This document shows positions 55,434-63,101 of a DNA stretch of 64,000 nt, in pieces (positions within the stretch are counted from its first letter, which is position 1; every line of letters starts with the position of its first letter). A model generated the notes under the pieces. That model saw only the letters and a program-made list of their open reading frames with translations, had not been told where the DNA came from and did no database searches. The position numbers were made by a program, and so were the translations under genes. The stretch is from Latilactobacillus fragifolii (GTDB taxonomy: Bacteria; Bacillota; Bacilli; Lactobacillales; Lactobacillaceae): assembly GCF_905332535.1 (NCBI RefSeq), contig NZ_CAJOCF010000001.1, positions 124,001-188,000 on the forward strand. The letters run 5' to 3'.

Positions 55434-55463
55434 TTGACTAAACCGAATGTGTGTTCGTATAAT
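55434..55463 (+). promoter_or_regulatory. LexA-controlled promoter of the SOS polymerase operon
   Basis: TTGACT, 18 bases, TATAAT. The spacer contains CGAATGTGTGTTCG (55444-55457), which agrees with the Gram-positive SOS box CGAACATATGTTCG in 11 of 14 places, both outer arms exact. LexA bound there would block the promoter until DNA damage. Confidence 0.8.
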
Positions 55464-55498
55464 TAAGAAGACATAAGCTGAATAAAGAGGTGTGCCTG

Positions 55499-55768
55499 AT
55501 GGATACGAACAAAAAAATTATGCCGCCAGATCAAGGCAGGTTAAATTTATATTTAAATAGGTCTGGCGTCCTAGAGTTACGACGACTAGTAGGCCATCAT
55601 CGTGATACTTTAATTGATTCAATGAATTGTTATAAGCATCACGAGAAATTTCTGCAATTTATTAAGCGCCATTTAAGCATCGTTAACTTATTAGCGATTA
55701 ATCGTTGGCAATGTGAATTGGATGAACAGGTGCGCCAGATTCAAGTTGGGGTGAAGGGCCGTGTATGA
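55499..55768 (+). CDS. unknown small protein (89 aa) of the SOS operon
   Basis: Basic, mostly helical, starting MDTNKKIMPPDQGRLNLYLN. The ATG at 55499 has AGAGGTG eight bases upstream; a GTG at 55490 overlaps that site. The stop overlaps the polymerase start by eight bases, so it is translated together with it and is likely damage-induced. Family not recognised. Confidence 0.7.
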   Translation: MDTNKKIMPPDQGRLNLYLNRSGVLELRRLVGHHRDTLIDSMNCYKHHEKFLQFIKRHLSIVNLLAINRWQCELDEQVRQIQVGVKGRV

Positions 55769-57065
55769 CTATCGAAATGAACCACGACGTGTAATTTTGA
55801 TGATTGATTCGAAATCTTTTTACGCTTCAGTAGAAGCCGCTGCCAGGGGGCTTAATCCACTAAAGGCGATTTTAGTCGTAATGTCGACTGAAAAGAATAC
55901 TGGTAGTGGCTTGGTGCTAGCAGCAAGCCCCATGGCTAAGAAACTGTTTGGTATCAGTAACGTGACACGAGCACGGGACGTTCCGATTCATGATAAGCGT
56001 CTAATGGTTGTTCCCCCACGGATGAATCTCTATATTCAAGAAAATCAGAAGATTAACCGCATTTTCCAGCAATTTACGGCAGAAGAGGATATTCATCCGT
56101 ATTCCATTGATGAGTCGTTACTGGATATTACCGATAGTTGGCAACTTTTTGGAGCAACACCGTATGAAGTCGCACGCAAAATCCAGCTAGCTGTTAAGAA
56201 AGAAACGGGGATTTATCTAACAGTGGGAATTGGCGATAATCCGTTACTTGCCAAACTTGCAATGGATCTTGAAGCTAAACGCAATCACAGTTTAATTGCA
56301 ACATGGCATTACGAAGATGTACCGGATAAATTATGGCCAGTAACGCAGTTAGATGACGTCTGGTCAATTGGTCACCGGACAGCAAAAAAACTGAATCAGA
56401 AGCATATCCAATCAATGTATGACATTGCGCATACGAATCCCTATCGATTAAAGCAGGAGATGGGGGTGATTGGGGCCCAATTATTTGCTTTTAGCTGGGG
56501 GATTGATCGGGCGATTGTGCGGCAGAAATATGTGACCAAAGAGAAGTCCTATGGGAATAGTCAGGTATTACCACGTGATTATTTTATTCAAGCCGAGATT
56601 GAAGTAGTGATTCGGGAAATTGCAGAGCAAGTGGGCGCCCGCCTCAGAGCGCATCATAAGGCGGCGACGGTCATCAGTCTGGGAATTGGCTTTTCATTTT
56701 CTGAAAAAGAGGCCGCAATGCATGACGGCTTTGCACGTTCAATGAAGATTGATGCGACCAACGCCAATCATCAACTCACAAAATACGCTATTCACCTTTT
56801 TCGTGAAGAGTGGCAACATGAAACGATTCGACAGATTAGCATTGCTTGTAGCAAGCTGGTCGACGATAGTGCGGAACAATTAGATATGTTCGACACGCAG
56901 TTTATTGACTTGAAAAAGCAAAAATTAGATAGTACGGTTGATGAAATTCGCAAGCGCTACGGATTGACATCGGTAGTCAAGTTATCCAGTAAAGTAAAAG
57001 GGGCGACTGCGATTGAACGTGCTGGCTTAGTCGGTGGGCATGCTGGAGGAAACGTCTATGAATAA
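55761..57065 (+). CDS. Y-family DNA polymerase (UmuC/DinB-like)
   Basis: 434 residues; translesion polymerase. Catalytic metals fit MIDSKSFYASVEAA and the YSIDESLLDIT motif (Asp-Glu), the helix-hairpin-helix reads WSIGHRTAKKL, and a C-terminal little-finger domain follows. Start is GTG, overlapping the upstream gene. UvrX/YqjW-type, as found with YolD proteins in Firmicutes. LexA-regulated by the upstream promoter. Confidence 0.9.
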   Translation: MYDYRNEPRRVILMIDSKSFYASVEAAARGLNPLKAILVVMSTEKNTGSGLVLAASPMAKKLFGISNVTRARDVPIHDKRLMVVPPRMNLYIQENQKINRIFQQFTAEEDIHPYSIDESLLDITDSWQLFGATPYEVARKIQLAVKKETGIYLTVGIGDNPLLAKLAMDLEAKRNHSLIATWHYEDVPDKLWPVTQLDDVWSIGHRTAKKLNQKHIQSMYDIAHTNPYRLKQEMGVIGAQLFAFSWGIDRAIVRQKYVTKEKSYGNSQVLPRDYFIQAEIEVVIREIAEQVGARLRAHHKAATVISLGIGFSFSEKEAAMHDGFARSMKIDATNANHQLTKYAIHLFREEWQHETIRQISIACSKLVDDSAEQLDMFDTQFIDLKKQKLDSTVDEIRKRYGLTSVVKLSSKVKGATAIERAGLVGGHAGGNVYE

Positions 57066-57438
57066 TGATGAATATGATCCGCATTTGGTCAAGCAATTTT
57101 TAACATATGATTATCACGACCGTGGCATGATGAAATGGCACGGATTCTATTTAAGTGATCATACGTCAGTGCTCGATAAGAATACGCGAGCGCAAGTCCG
57201 TGAACGCCATGAAAAACATATTGAGGCAATGACTGCTGAGATGATTGCTAATACCATCAATGACGCGATTATTAAATGTTATCCGGTTCAAATCGACAAA
57301 GCAGAACGTTCAATAGAAGGGATTGTGCCAAGCAAGATCGAAGGATTAATCAGTGGTTGGTTTGGGAGTCAAATAATCGTGGCGAATGAAGCCATTTTAA
57401 TAGAAGAAATTTATGCAATAAAAAAACTAGCCCGCTAA
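57058..57438 (+). CDS. YolD-like protein
   Basis: 126 residues, overlapping the polymerase stop by eight bases; GGAGG is placed before the ATG at 57058. It has the YolD-type features RGMMKWHGFYLSDHT near residue 20 and a helical middle. YolD-like proteins accompany UvrX polymerases and are thought to be UmuD-like partners. Confidence 0.8.
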   Translation: MNNDEYDPHLVKQFLTYDYHDRGMMKWHGFYLSDHTSVLDKNTRAQVRERHEKHIEAMTAEMIANTINDAIIKCYPVQIDKAERSIEGIVPSKIEGLISGWFGSQIIVANEAILIEEIYAIKKLAR

Positions 57439-57463
57439 CTGAGATTGTTAACGGGCTAGTTTG
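57423..57463 (+). terminator. terminator of the SOS operon
   Basis: AAACTAGCCCGCTAAC pairs with GTTAACGGGCTAGTTT; it begins inside the last codons of the YolD-like gene. Confidence 0.88.
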
Positions 57464-57483
57464 GGGGCATACTTTAAGCAAAC

Positions 57484-57520
57484 AAAAAGCCGTTAAACTT
57501 GAGTTTAACGGCTTTTCTAG
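57484..57520 (-). terminator. terminator after tRNA-Glu
   Basis: AAAAGCCGTTAAACT pairs with AGTTTAACGGCTTTT; on the minus strand T's follow (TTTTTG). Confidence 0.85.
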
Positions 57521-57540
57521 ATTCTAGGCTGTTTTAAATA

Positions 57541-57613
57541 TCACCCGTACGGGGATCGAACCCGTAACTCCGCCTTGAGAGGGCGACGTCTTAACCAATT
57601 TGACCAACGGGCA
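57541..57613 (-). tRNA. tRNA-Glu with anticodon CUC
   Basis: 73 bases, cloverleaf complete: D stem GTC/GAC, anticodon stem TCGCC/GGCGG with loop CTCTCAA (anticodon CUC at 34-36), T stem ACGGG/CCCGT with loop TTCGATC. The acceptor stem TGCCCGT/ACGGGTG ends in U1-G72 and G2-U71, while Firmicute tRNA-Glu normally has G1-C72. CCA is not encoded. It has a consensus promoter and terminator, so is likely expressed. Confidence 0.85.
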
Positions 57614-57631
57614 GTGTTTTGAATAATTAAT

Positions 57632-57660
57632 ATTATAGCGAATAAAGCCCGTCAAGTCAA
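57632..57660 (-). promoter_or_regulatory. promoter of tRNA-Glu(CUC)
   Basis: Minus strand TTGACT, 17 bases, TATAAT; the tRNA begins 19 bases after the -10. Confidence 0.85.
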
Positions 57661-57682
57661 TGGTTAATTGACTTGAGCTAGG

Positions 57683-57934
57683 TTAGATAAAAATTTTATA
57701 GTTACGACGATTAATGTTAATAATTTCCTTAGTCATTGTTCGATTCGTTTGTCTTTTTAAATGCTTCAAGATATGCCGAATATAATCCTTATGGGTGACC
57801 AATAAATTTAGAATATCGTTGTCGATTGCAACTTCAAGCGTCCGCCGTGAATCAACAAAATCAAGTACAACGTGGTCTTGATCATATACAGCAACTTTTC
57901 CGTCAAATAGTTTTTCAATTTCCGCTTTCTTCAT
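57683..57934 (-). CDS. hypothetical small protein (83 aa) between two tRNA genes
   Basis: Begins MKKAEIEKLFDGKVAVYDQD; basic C-terminal part (KHLKRQTNRTMTKEIININR). GGAGAT lies nine bases before the ATG at 57934; an open extension to 58000 overlaps the opposite tRNA promoter. Not recognised. Same strand as tRNA-Glu and opposite to tRNA-Gln. Confidence 0.6.
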   Translation of the reverse strand: MKKAEIEKLFDGKVAVYDQDHVVLDFVDSRRTLEVAIDNDILNLLVTHKDYIRHILKHLKRQTNRTMTKEIININRRNYKIFI

Positions 57935-57993
57935 TTTCAAACCATCTCCAAGAATAGTATAGTCCTTTTTTAAAGATTTGTTAAAAATCATAA

Positions 57994-58022
57994 TTGACAA
58001 CGTCTAGAGAGTGCAGTATTAT
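57994..58022 (+). promoter_or_regulatory. promoter of tRNA-Gln(CUG)
   Basis: TTGACA, 17 bases, TATTAT; the tRNA begins 19 bases after the -10, the same distance as for tRNA-Glu. Confidence 0.85.
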
Positions 58023-58040
58023 AGTATTCGTTGATGATAT

Positions 58041-58113
58041 TGGGTATTCGCCAAATTGGTAAGGCACCGGACTCTGAATCCGGAATTTATAGGTTCGAGC
58101 CCTATATACCCAA
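58041..58113 (+). tRNA. tRNA-Gln with anticodon CUG
   Basis: 73 bases: acceptor TGGGTAT/ATACCCA with the U1-A72 pair of tRNA-Gln, D stem GCC/GGC, anticodon stem CCGGA/TCCGG with loop CTCTGAA (CUG at 34-36), T stem ATAGG/CCTAT with loop TTCGAGC. CCA not encoded. The CUG isoacceptor is uncommon in AT-rich Firmicutes, which usually rely on UUG. Confidence 0.88.
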
Positions 58114-58122
58114 TCAATCGAA

Positions 58123-58156
58123 AAAAGAGGAGCTGAGTACTCAGCTCCTCTTTTTG
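58123..58156 (+). terminator. terminator after tRNA-Gln
   Basis: AAGAGGAGCTGAGT/ACTCAGCTCCTCTT is a perfect palindrome followed by TTT. Confidence 0.92.
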
Positions 58157-58179
58157 TGTCGTCATATAAATAGGGCGGC

Positions 58180-58383
58180 TTATTTGAAGTTATCCGTTGC
58201 AAACATCATTTGAATTGCGTGCCGGTCAGCAATTTTAGCTAAAGTCCGTAAATTAAAGAACCAATAATACGCTAACACTTTACTTCTGAAAATCAATGTT
58301 TTGTTCTGAGCACCGGAAATTTGAATAATGCGTTCATCCAACGTGACTTTTAAGTTTAAATCATTTAATTTTAATACTTTCAT
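58180..58383 (-). CDS. hypothetical small protein (67 aa)
   Basis: Begins MKVLKLNDLNLKVTLDERII; alpha/beta pattern with a hydrophobic stretch LAYYWFFNLRTLAKIA. GAGG lies eight bases before the ATG at 58383. Just upstream CGTAA-gaata-TTACG forms a small dyad. Not recognised. The remaining 310 bases to 58693 hold the promoter of the second Apf-like gene. Confidence 0.6.
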   Translation of the reverse strand: MKVLKLNDLNLKVTLDERIIQISGAQNKTLIFRSKVLAYYWFFNLRTLAKIADRHAIQMMFATDNFK

Positions 58384-58570
58384 TTTTACCACCTCGTAAG
58401 AATATTACGTAAAAACGCGTCATTATTTTTAAAAGCGGGTTAATTAATTTGAAATGGTGTATTTAGCAGTTTTATTGGCTAGAAACCTTGATGTTATTAG
58501 CTATGGTACCGATTGTAAGTCAATTAAATTGTGGGCTTCATTACAAAGTTAGGCGTATTTGCCGTCATTT

Positions 58571-58635
58571 TGTTACGGATTTGTCATCAATTGTTATGGT
58601 TTTGATATTTACTAGCGGACTTAAGATGGTATATT
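58571..58635 (+). promoter_or_regulatory. WalR-box promoter of the second Apf-like gene
   Basis: TGTTAC-N5-TGTCAT (58571-58587), then TGTTAT-N5-TGATAT (58592-58608) and TGGTATATT. Spacing and sequence repeat the block before copy 1 almost base for base from about 15 bases upstream to the CCCACGTTAA after the -10. Confidence 0.65.
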
Positions 58636-58693
58636 AGTCCCACGTTAAACAGATAGAAAAATCAATTTAAACAATAAGGAGTCCATTCAAAAT

Positions 58694-59314
58694 ATGAAAT
58701 CTTTAAAAACTTTACTTTACAGTGCCGCTTTAACAACAGTCGCAACCACCGGGTTACTTTTCGTAAACCAATCACAAGCTAGCGCCGCAACAACTTATAC
58801 CGTTGCAAGCGGGGATACGCTTTCATCCATCGCTCAAAAATTTAATGGTAGTACAGATCTTGTTAACCAAATCGCAGCCACTAATCAGATTAGTGATATT
58901 AATATGATTTTTGTTGGGGAACAATTAACAATCGATGCTGGTCAAGTGGCACCAGTGCAAACCGTAACGCCCGTTATAACGCAACAAGTAGCTGCTCCTG
59001 TTCAAACACCAGCCCCTGTTGTACAAACACCACAACCTGCAGTTCAAACGACACCAGTGCAACAAGCACCAGTGGCTACTCAAACAACAAGTACAACTAG
59101 TTCAGCAAAAGAATGGATTGCACAAAAAGAATCAGGTGGTTCATATTCAGCACGCAACGGTCAATTAATCGGCCGTTATCAATTATCAGCTTCATACTTA
59201 AATGGTGATTATTCAGCAGCTAACCAAGACCGCGTTGCCGATCAATATGTAACAAGTCGTTATGGTTCATGGGATGCCGCTAAAAGTTTCTGGTTAAGTA
59301 ATGGTTGGTACTAA
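58694..59314 (+). CDS. secreted LysM protein with Apf-like C-terminal domain, copy 2
   Basis: 206 residues, same plan as copy 1: signal peptide ending near QASA, LysM (TYTVASGDTLSSIAQKF), a Pro/Gln/Val linker that differs strongly, and a nearly identical C-terminal domain (AKEWIAQKESGGSYSARNG to FWLSNGWY). Conserved ends and a variable linker suggest selection on both domains. AAGGAG precedes the ATG. Confidence 0.88.
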   Translation: MKSLKTLLYSAALTTVATTGLLFVNQSQASAATTYTVASGDTLSSIAQKFNGSTDLVNQIAATNQISDINMIFVGEQLTIDAGQVAPVQTVTPVITQQVAAPVQTPAPVVQTPQPAVQTTPVQQAPVATQTTSTTSSAKEWIAQKESGGSYSARNGQLIGRYQLSASYLNGDYSAANQDRVADQYVTSRYGSWDAAKSFWLSNGWY

Positions 59315-59326
59315 TAAAATAAGGTC

Positions 59327-59359
59327 AACGCCCAGACCATTGGTCTGGGCGTTTTTTTA
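59327..59359 (+). terminator. terminator after the second Apf-like gene
   Basis: AACGCCCAGACCA pairs with TGGTCTGGGCGTT, followed by T5. Confidence 0.92.
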
Positions 59360-59526
59360 TGGTAAGCTATTCTTAGAAATAGCAACAAACAGGCGTATCA
59401 AGCGTGCGGCTTAATTAGTGGAAGATTTTAGGCGTGTTAGTAGTCATCGGCAGGTAACTTTTAGCAGGTGTAAAATCAAAAAATGATGTTGAAGTTGTCT
59501 TTTTAAATGAATTAGGAGGGGTTCAG

Positions 59527-59949
59527 ATGAAAATTGCATTGATTGCCCATGATCGTCAGAAGCCAACGATTGTGAAATTGGCGACGGCTTACAAACCAAT
59601 TTTAGCGCAACATGAATTGTTTGCGACTGGAACGACGGGGCAAAAAATTATTGAAGCAACTGGCTTACCTATTACACGGTTTAAATCAGGCCCTTTAGGG
59701 GGCGATCAGCAAATCGGAGCACTGATTTCAGAAAATAAGATGGATTTAGTAATCTTTTTAAGGGATCCATTGACTGCGCAACCACATGAACCGGATGTGA
59801 ATGCATTAATTCGGCTCTCTGACGTTTACGAAGTGCCTTTAGCAACTAATATTGGGACGGCTGAAGTATTACTACGCGGTTTGGACTTAGGACTAGTCGA
59901 CTTTAGAAATGTGGTCCATGATCAAGATGGCAACACCGTTAATTTATAG
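59527..59949 (+). CDS. mgsA: methylglyoxal synthase
   Basis: Makes methylglyoxal from dihydroxyacetone phosphate, a bypass when sugar phosphates pile up. 140 residues: [14 protein letters not shown], phosphate-binding [19 protein letters not shown] and catalytic Asp in [22 protein letters not shown] precedes the ATG. Monocistronic. Confidence 0.94.
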   Translation: MKIALIAHDRQKPTIVKLATAYKPILAQHELFATGTTGQKIIEATGLPITRFKSGPLGGDQQIGALISENKMDLVIFLRDPLTAQPHEPDVNALIRLSDVYEVPLATNIGTAEVLLRGLDLGLVDFRNVVHDQDGNTVNL

Positions 59950-59956
59950 CGTAACG

Positions 59957-60004
59957 CGGATTGTTTCTTATTTCGATTGTGAAATAGTGCAATCCGCTTT
60001 TTGA
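59957..60004 (+). terminator. terminator after mgsA
   Basis: GCGGATTG and TATTTC pair with GAAATA and CAATCCGC with a small internal loop; T5 follows. Confidence 0.8.
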
Positions 60005-60054
60005 TTTCAATTTTAATTTGCGTATAATGAGAGTATTGACTTGGAGGGATTGGG

Positions 60055-60750
60055 TTGCAAAAAGAAATAGGGTTTCACGACCGGCTGAGCACGGCGATGT
60101 TTTTAACATTTCTTGGCGGCTTCTTAGACGCGTATTGTGTGATTTTACGTGGCGGGGTCTTTGCAAGCGCCCAGACTGGCAATATCGTGTTCATCGGCTT
60201 AGATATCGCTACGAATCAGTGGGCACAGCTTCCGGAAAAGATATTACCCATTATTTCATTTGCGATTGGGGTTATTGTTGTTCAACTGGCTAAGCGGCAT
60301 TTTAATACTGGTGGCTTGAATGTTTGGCGGTTGTGGTTATTAGGGTTCCAAATTATTGCCTTAGTAGTAGTTGGCTTTTTATCAACCGCGATTCCTAATA
60401 TGTTTGTGACACCGATATTGTCGCTATCGATGGCGATGCAATTAGCGAGTTATTCAACAGTTAATGGTTATCCATATGCGAATGCTTTTACAACCGGTAA
60501 TTATAAGAAATTAATCGAGAATACTTATCTGTATTTGGCAACCAAAGAAAAAAACTACCAACAAAAAGCCCATTACTTTGGGTTAATTGTTGGTAGCTTC
60601 TTTGTTGGCACCATCAGCTCAGGGTTGATTGTTAAGCTGATCAATGTGCGAACGACGTGGGTAGCCGCGATAATGTTAACAGTCTTTTTCGGGTTTCAAT
60701 TGTATTTTACAGAAGAGGTGCTTGCCGAATCTAAACATATGCAACACTAG
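60055..60750 (+). CDS. YoaK-like (DUF1275) membrane protein
   Basis: 231 residues, six hydrophobic segments, with the DUF1275 pattern FLGGFLDAYCVILRGGVFA and SAQTGNIVFIGLDIA. Start is TTG with GGAGGG six bases upstream. Function of the family is unknown. Its stop overlaps by four bases with the convergent small gene. Confidence 0.82.
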   Translation: MQKEIGFHDRLSTAMFLTFLGGFLDAYCVILRGGVFASAQTGNIVFIGLDIATNQWAQLPEKILPIISFAIGVIVVQLAKRHFNTGGLNVWRLWLLGFQIIALVVVGFLSTAIPNMFVTPILSLSMAMQLASYSTVNGYPYANAFTTGNYKKLIENTYLYLATKEKNYQQKAHYFGLIVGSFFVGTISSGLIVKLINVRTTWVAAIMLTVFFGFQLYFTEEVLAESKHMQH

Positions 60751-60929
60751 CCGTAATAATAAACAATTAACATGGCGATGAAATACGCGCCACAAACAGC
60801 CGTACTAATCCAACTGGCAATCAAGATGATGGGGTGCGCAATAAAGGCGCGCATGACAAAGAGAAACAAGGTTAAAATAGCATATTTAATACAGCTGACT
60901 TTTAGTTGTTCAAAATGAGGTTTATTCAA
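60747..60929 (-). CDS. small membrane protein (60 aa)
   Basis: Two hydrophobic stretches (IKYAILTLFLFVMRAFIAH and PIILIASWISTAVCGAYFIA) make a helical hairpin. The TTG start overlaps the stop of the upstream gene, so translation is probably coupled; no separate ribosome site. Could be spurious, but the hydrophobic pattern and coupling favour a gene. Confidence 0.5.
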   Translation of the reverse strand: MNKPHFEQLKVSCIKYAILTLFLFVMRAFIAHPIILIASWISTAVCGAYFIAMLIVYYYG

Positions 60930-61242
60930 AAGAAAGATCCACTAAATAAAGTTGACGGTCACTAAGATGGGCAGTAGTAATCCATACATCTCGGAAGCCG
61001 TCTTTTTGTTTTTCTTCAGTTTGTTGATAAAAAGCCGTCAACAAGTCGTGGTGTTCCTTGACGTACTCCGGGGCAATCCGGTTCACATGGAGCCGCATAT
61101 CAGGAAATAGTTTCGCGGCGTCTGGTAAATCAACTTGATCGCTAATTCCAAAACGAATCACGTTCGCATACTGAAAGGGTTCTAAGACCACTTCATCAGG
61201 ATGTTCTTGGATGTAAGTTAAGATAGTTGTCAATGCAGACAT
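60922..61242 (-). CDS. hypothetical soluble protein (106 aa)
   Basis: Starts MSALTTILTYIQEHPDEVVL and ends with ITTAHLSDRQLYLVDLSFE. AGGAAGGA seven bases before the ATG. Lies 23 bases after the CPBP protease gene on the same strand, so likely in one transcript with it and the 60-residue gene. Not recognised. Confidence 0.65.
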   Translation of the reverse strand: MSALTTILTYIQEHPDEVVLEPFQYANVIRFGISDQVDLPDAAKLFPDMRLHVNRIAPEYVKEHHDLLTAFYQQTEEKQKDGFRDVWITTAHLSDRQLYLVDLSFE

Positions 61243-61265
61243 AATTATCCTTCCTTTCTAGTCAC

Positions 61266-61916
61266 TTAAAAGATGGTAAAGCCAGCAGTAATGTTGTTCA
61301 ACATGTGTAAGGCGATATTACTCTTAATATTGTGGGTCCGATAGTAGACGATAGCTAGGATTAGGCCCAGTAGTGCTTTTGAAATAAAATATATTGGATC
61401 AGCGGCACCATGCATTAAGCCAAATAAAATAGCACTTAAACCGATTGAGATGATTGGGGTTCCTGGGAAAAACCAATTCATTAAGAATCCTCTGAAAAGT
61501 AATTCTTCCATAATCGGGCCTAAAAATAGAGCATACGGTAACATGAAGATCCCAATCGTCTGAAAGACAGCCGTTAGTGCATCAACATTGGCATTGCCGG
61601 TAGTATGCATCAACGGAAGCGTCCCGTTATTGACAGCAACCATTGCAATAAAGCCAATTAGCATCGTCCCCCAAGTCTGTTTGGTGAAGGGGTGATCGTA
61701 GCGGGTTGATTTAATTTTTTGGTAGTAATACCACATTAAGGCAGTGATGATGAGAGTCAAGATTAGAAAAAGCCAACCAACAACTAATATTAAGTGGGTT
61801 GTTTGCTGGGCCTTCGGGAGTAACGTTAGGCTACTGACCATTAGCAAGGGAACCTGCTGAATGATAATCAGAACCAAAAAGCTAATCCCGTGTTTGACGT
61901 GTTTGATAAGCGCCAC
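61266..61916 (-). CDS. CPBP-family intramembrane metalloprotease (Abi-like)
   Basis: 216 residues, six to seven helices. The CPBP motifs are intact: EELLFRGFL, FGLMHG and the final NIALHMLNN. Family members act in prenyl-protein-like processing, bacteriocin immunity or membrane signalling; no bacteriocin gene is near. The GTG start at 61916 sits directly on GGAGG, so the true start is unclear. Confidence 0.82.
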   Translation of the reverse strand: MALIKHVKHGISFLVLIIIQQVPLLMVSSLTLLPKAQQTTHLILVVGWLFLILTLIITALMWYYYQKIKSTRYDHPFTKQTWGTMLIGFIAMVAVNNGTLPLMHTTGNANVDALTAVFQTIGIFMLPYALFLGPIMEELLFRGFLMNWFFPGTPIISIGLSAILFGLMHGAADPIYFISKALLGLILAIVYYRTHNIKSNIALHMLNNITAGFTIF

Positions 61917-62041
61917 CTCCGTGTGTTTATCATAGCATATTCCTATGAATGAATAAAAGTTTGCGTGATTTAGAAAACTATTTGCTGTTCAATTTATTAC
62001 ATTTTGTGTTAAATTAATAAGGTTAAGAAAGGGGTGTCCAG

Positions 62042-63100
62042 ATGTATTTAGCGATTAAAGAAATTAAACATGCTAAATTACGTTATTCATTAATCATCTT
62101 TACGATTTTTCTAATTGCTTATTTAATCTATTTTTTAACGGGATTAGCTTATGGACTAGCTAATAATAACCGTTCAGCAATTGATCAATGGCATGCCAAA
62201 GAAGTTGTTATTAGCCAATATGCGAATAAGAACTTGGCGGCTTCTGAATTAGTAGTTGATCAGTTACCATCGGTTAAAGGCGCACAGAAAAATCATGCAC
62301 AACTTGCTCAGATGATGGGGGTTGTAAGTGGTTCAGGTTTAAGTAAGCAAAATACGAGTGTTTTTGGGATCGATTTTAATACTTTTTTGAAACCTAAGTT
62401 GCAAAAGGGCCGGTATCCTAAAAAAGCAAACGAAGTCGTGGTGGACGATGGCTTACAAGGAGTCACTTTAAACCAACAAATTAAATTAAATGGGCGGCAA
62501 CAACACTATAAAATTGTTGGCATCACGACGAACCATCGCTATAATACGCAACCGGTAACTTATTTACGGTTGACCGATTTTAGTCAGATGCGTTACGGCA
62601 CGGCTAAGACCACACGCATCAATGCTTTAGTATTAAAAGGCAATGCGCAGATTAAAACAACGGATCAGCTAACCAAACTGACGATTCCGGAATTAATCGA
62701 TAAGATTCCCGGCTATGGGCCACAAGTTAAGACGTTTGGTTTGATGATTGGCGCATTACTAATCATTGTTGCCTTTATCGTTGGTATTTTCATGTATATT
62801 ATTACAATTGAAAAAACGGCGGTATATGGTGTGATGCGCGCGCAAGGGATTTCTGGCGGCCAATTAGTTGGTAGCTTAATGTGGCAATCCGTGTTCTTAG
62901 GGGTAATTGGTATCGGCCTCGGTTTGTTGTGTAACGCATTGACAACATTGGTATTACCAGCGGCGGTACCGTACACCAACAATCCTTTACTAATTGGGGC
63001 CTTTTCTGCTGTTTTACTTGTGATGACAGTCATTGGCGCTTTATTCTCAATTTGGCGGATTCTTAAGATTGATCCGCTTGATGCGATTGGAGGGGCATAG
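62042..63100 (+). CDS. FtsX-like ABC permease, HrtB type
   Basis: 352 residues: one N-terminal helix (about 17-38), an extracytoplasmic domain of about 190 residues, and three C-terminal helices (about 235-345). The start MYLAIKEIKHAKLRYSLII resembles heme-efflux permease HrtB of lactococci. AAAGGGGTG precedes the ATG. One base separates it from the ATPase gene. Heme or toxic-peptide export is inferred only. Confidence 0.8.
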   Translation: MYLAIKEIKHAKLRYSLIIFTIFLIAYLIYFLTGLAYGLANNNRSAIDQWHAKEVVISQYANKNLAASELVVDQLPSVKGAQKNHAQLAQMMGVVSGSGLSKQNTSVFGIDFNTFLKPKLQKGRYPKKANEVVVDDGLQGVTLNQQIKLNGRQQHYKIVGITTNHRYNTQPVTYLRLTDFSQMRYGTAKTTRINALVLKGNAQIKTTDQLTKLTIPELIDKIPGYGPQVKTFGLMIGALLIIVAFIVGIFMYIITIEKTAVYGVMRAQGISGGQLVGSLMWQSVFLGVIGIGLGLLCNALTTLVLPAAVPYTNNPLLIGAFSAVLLVMTVIGALFSIWRILKIDPLDAIGGA

Positions 63101-63101
63101 G

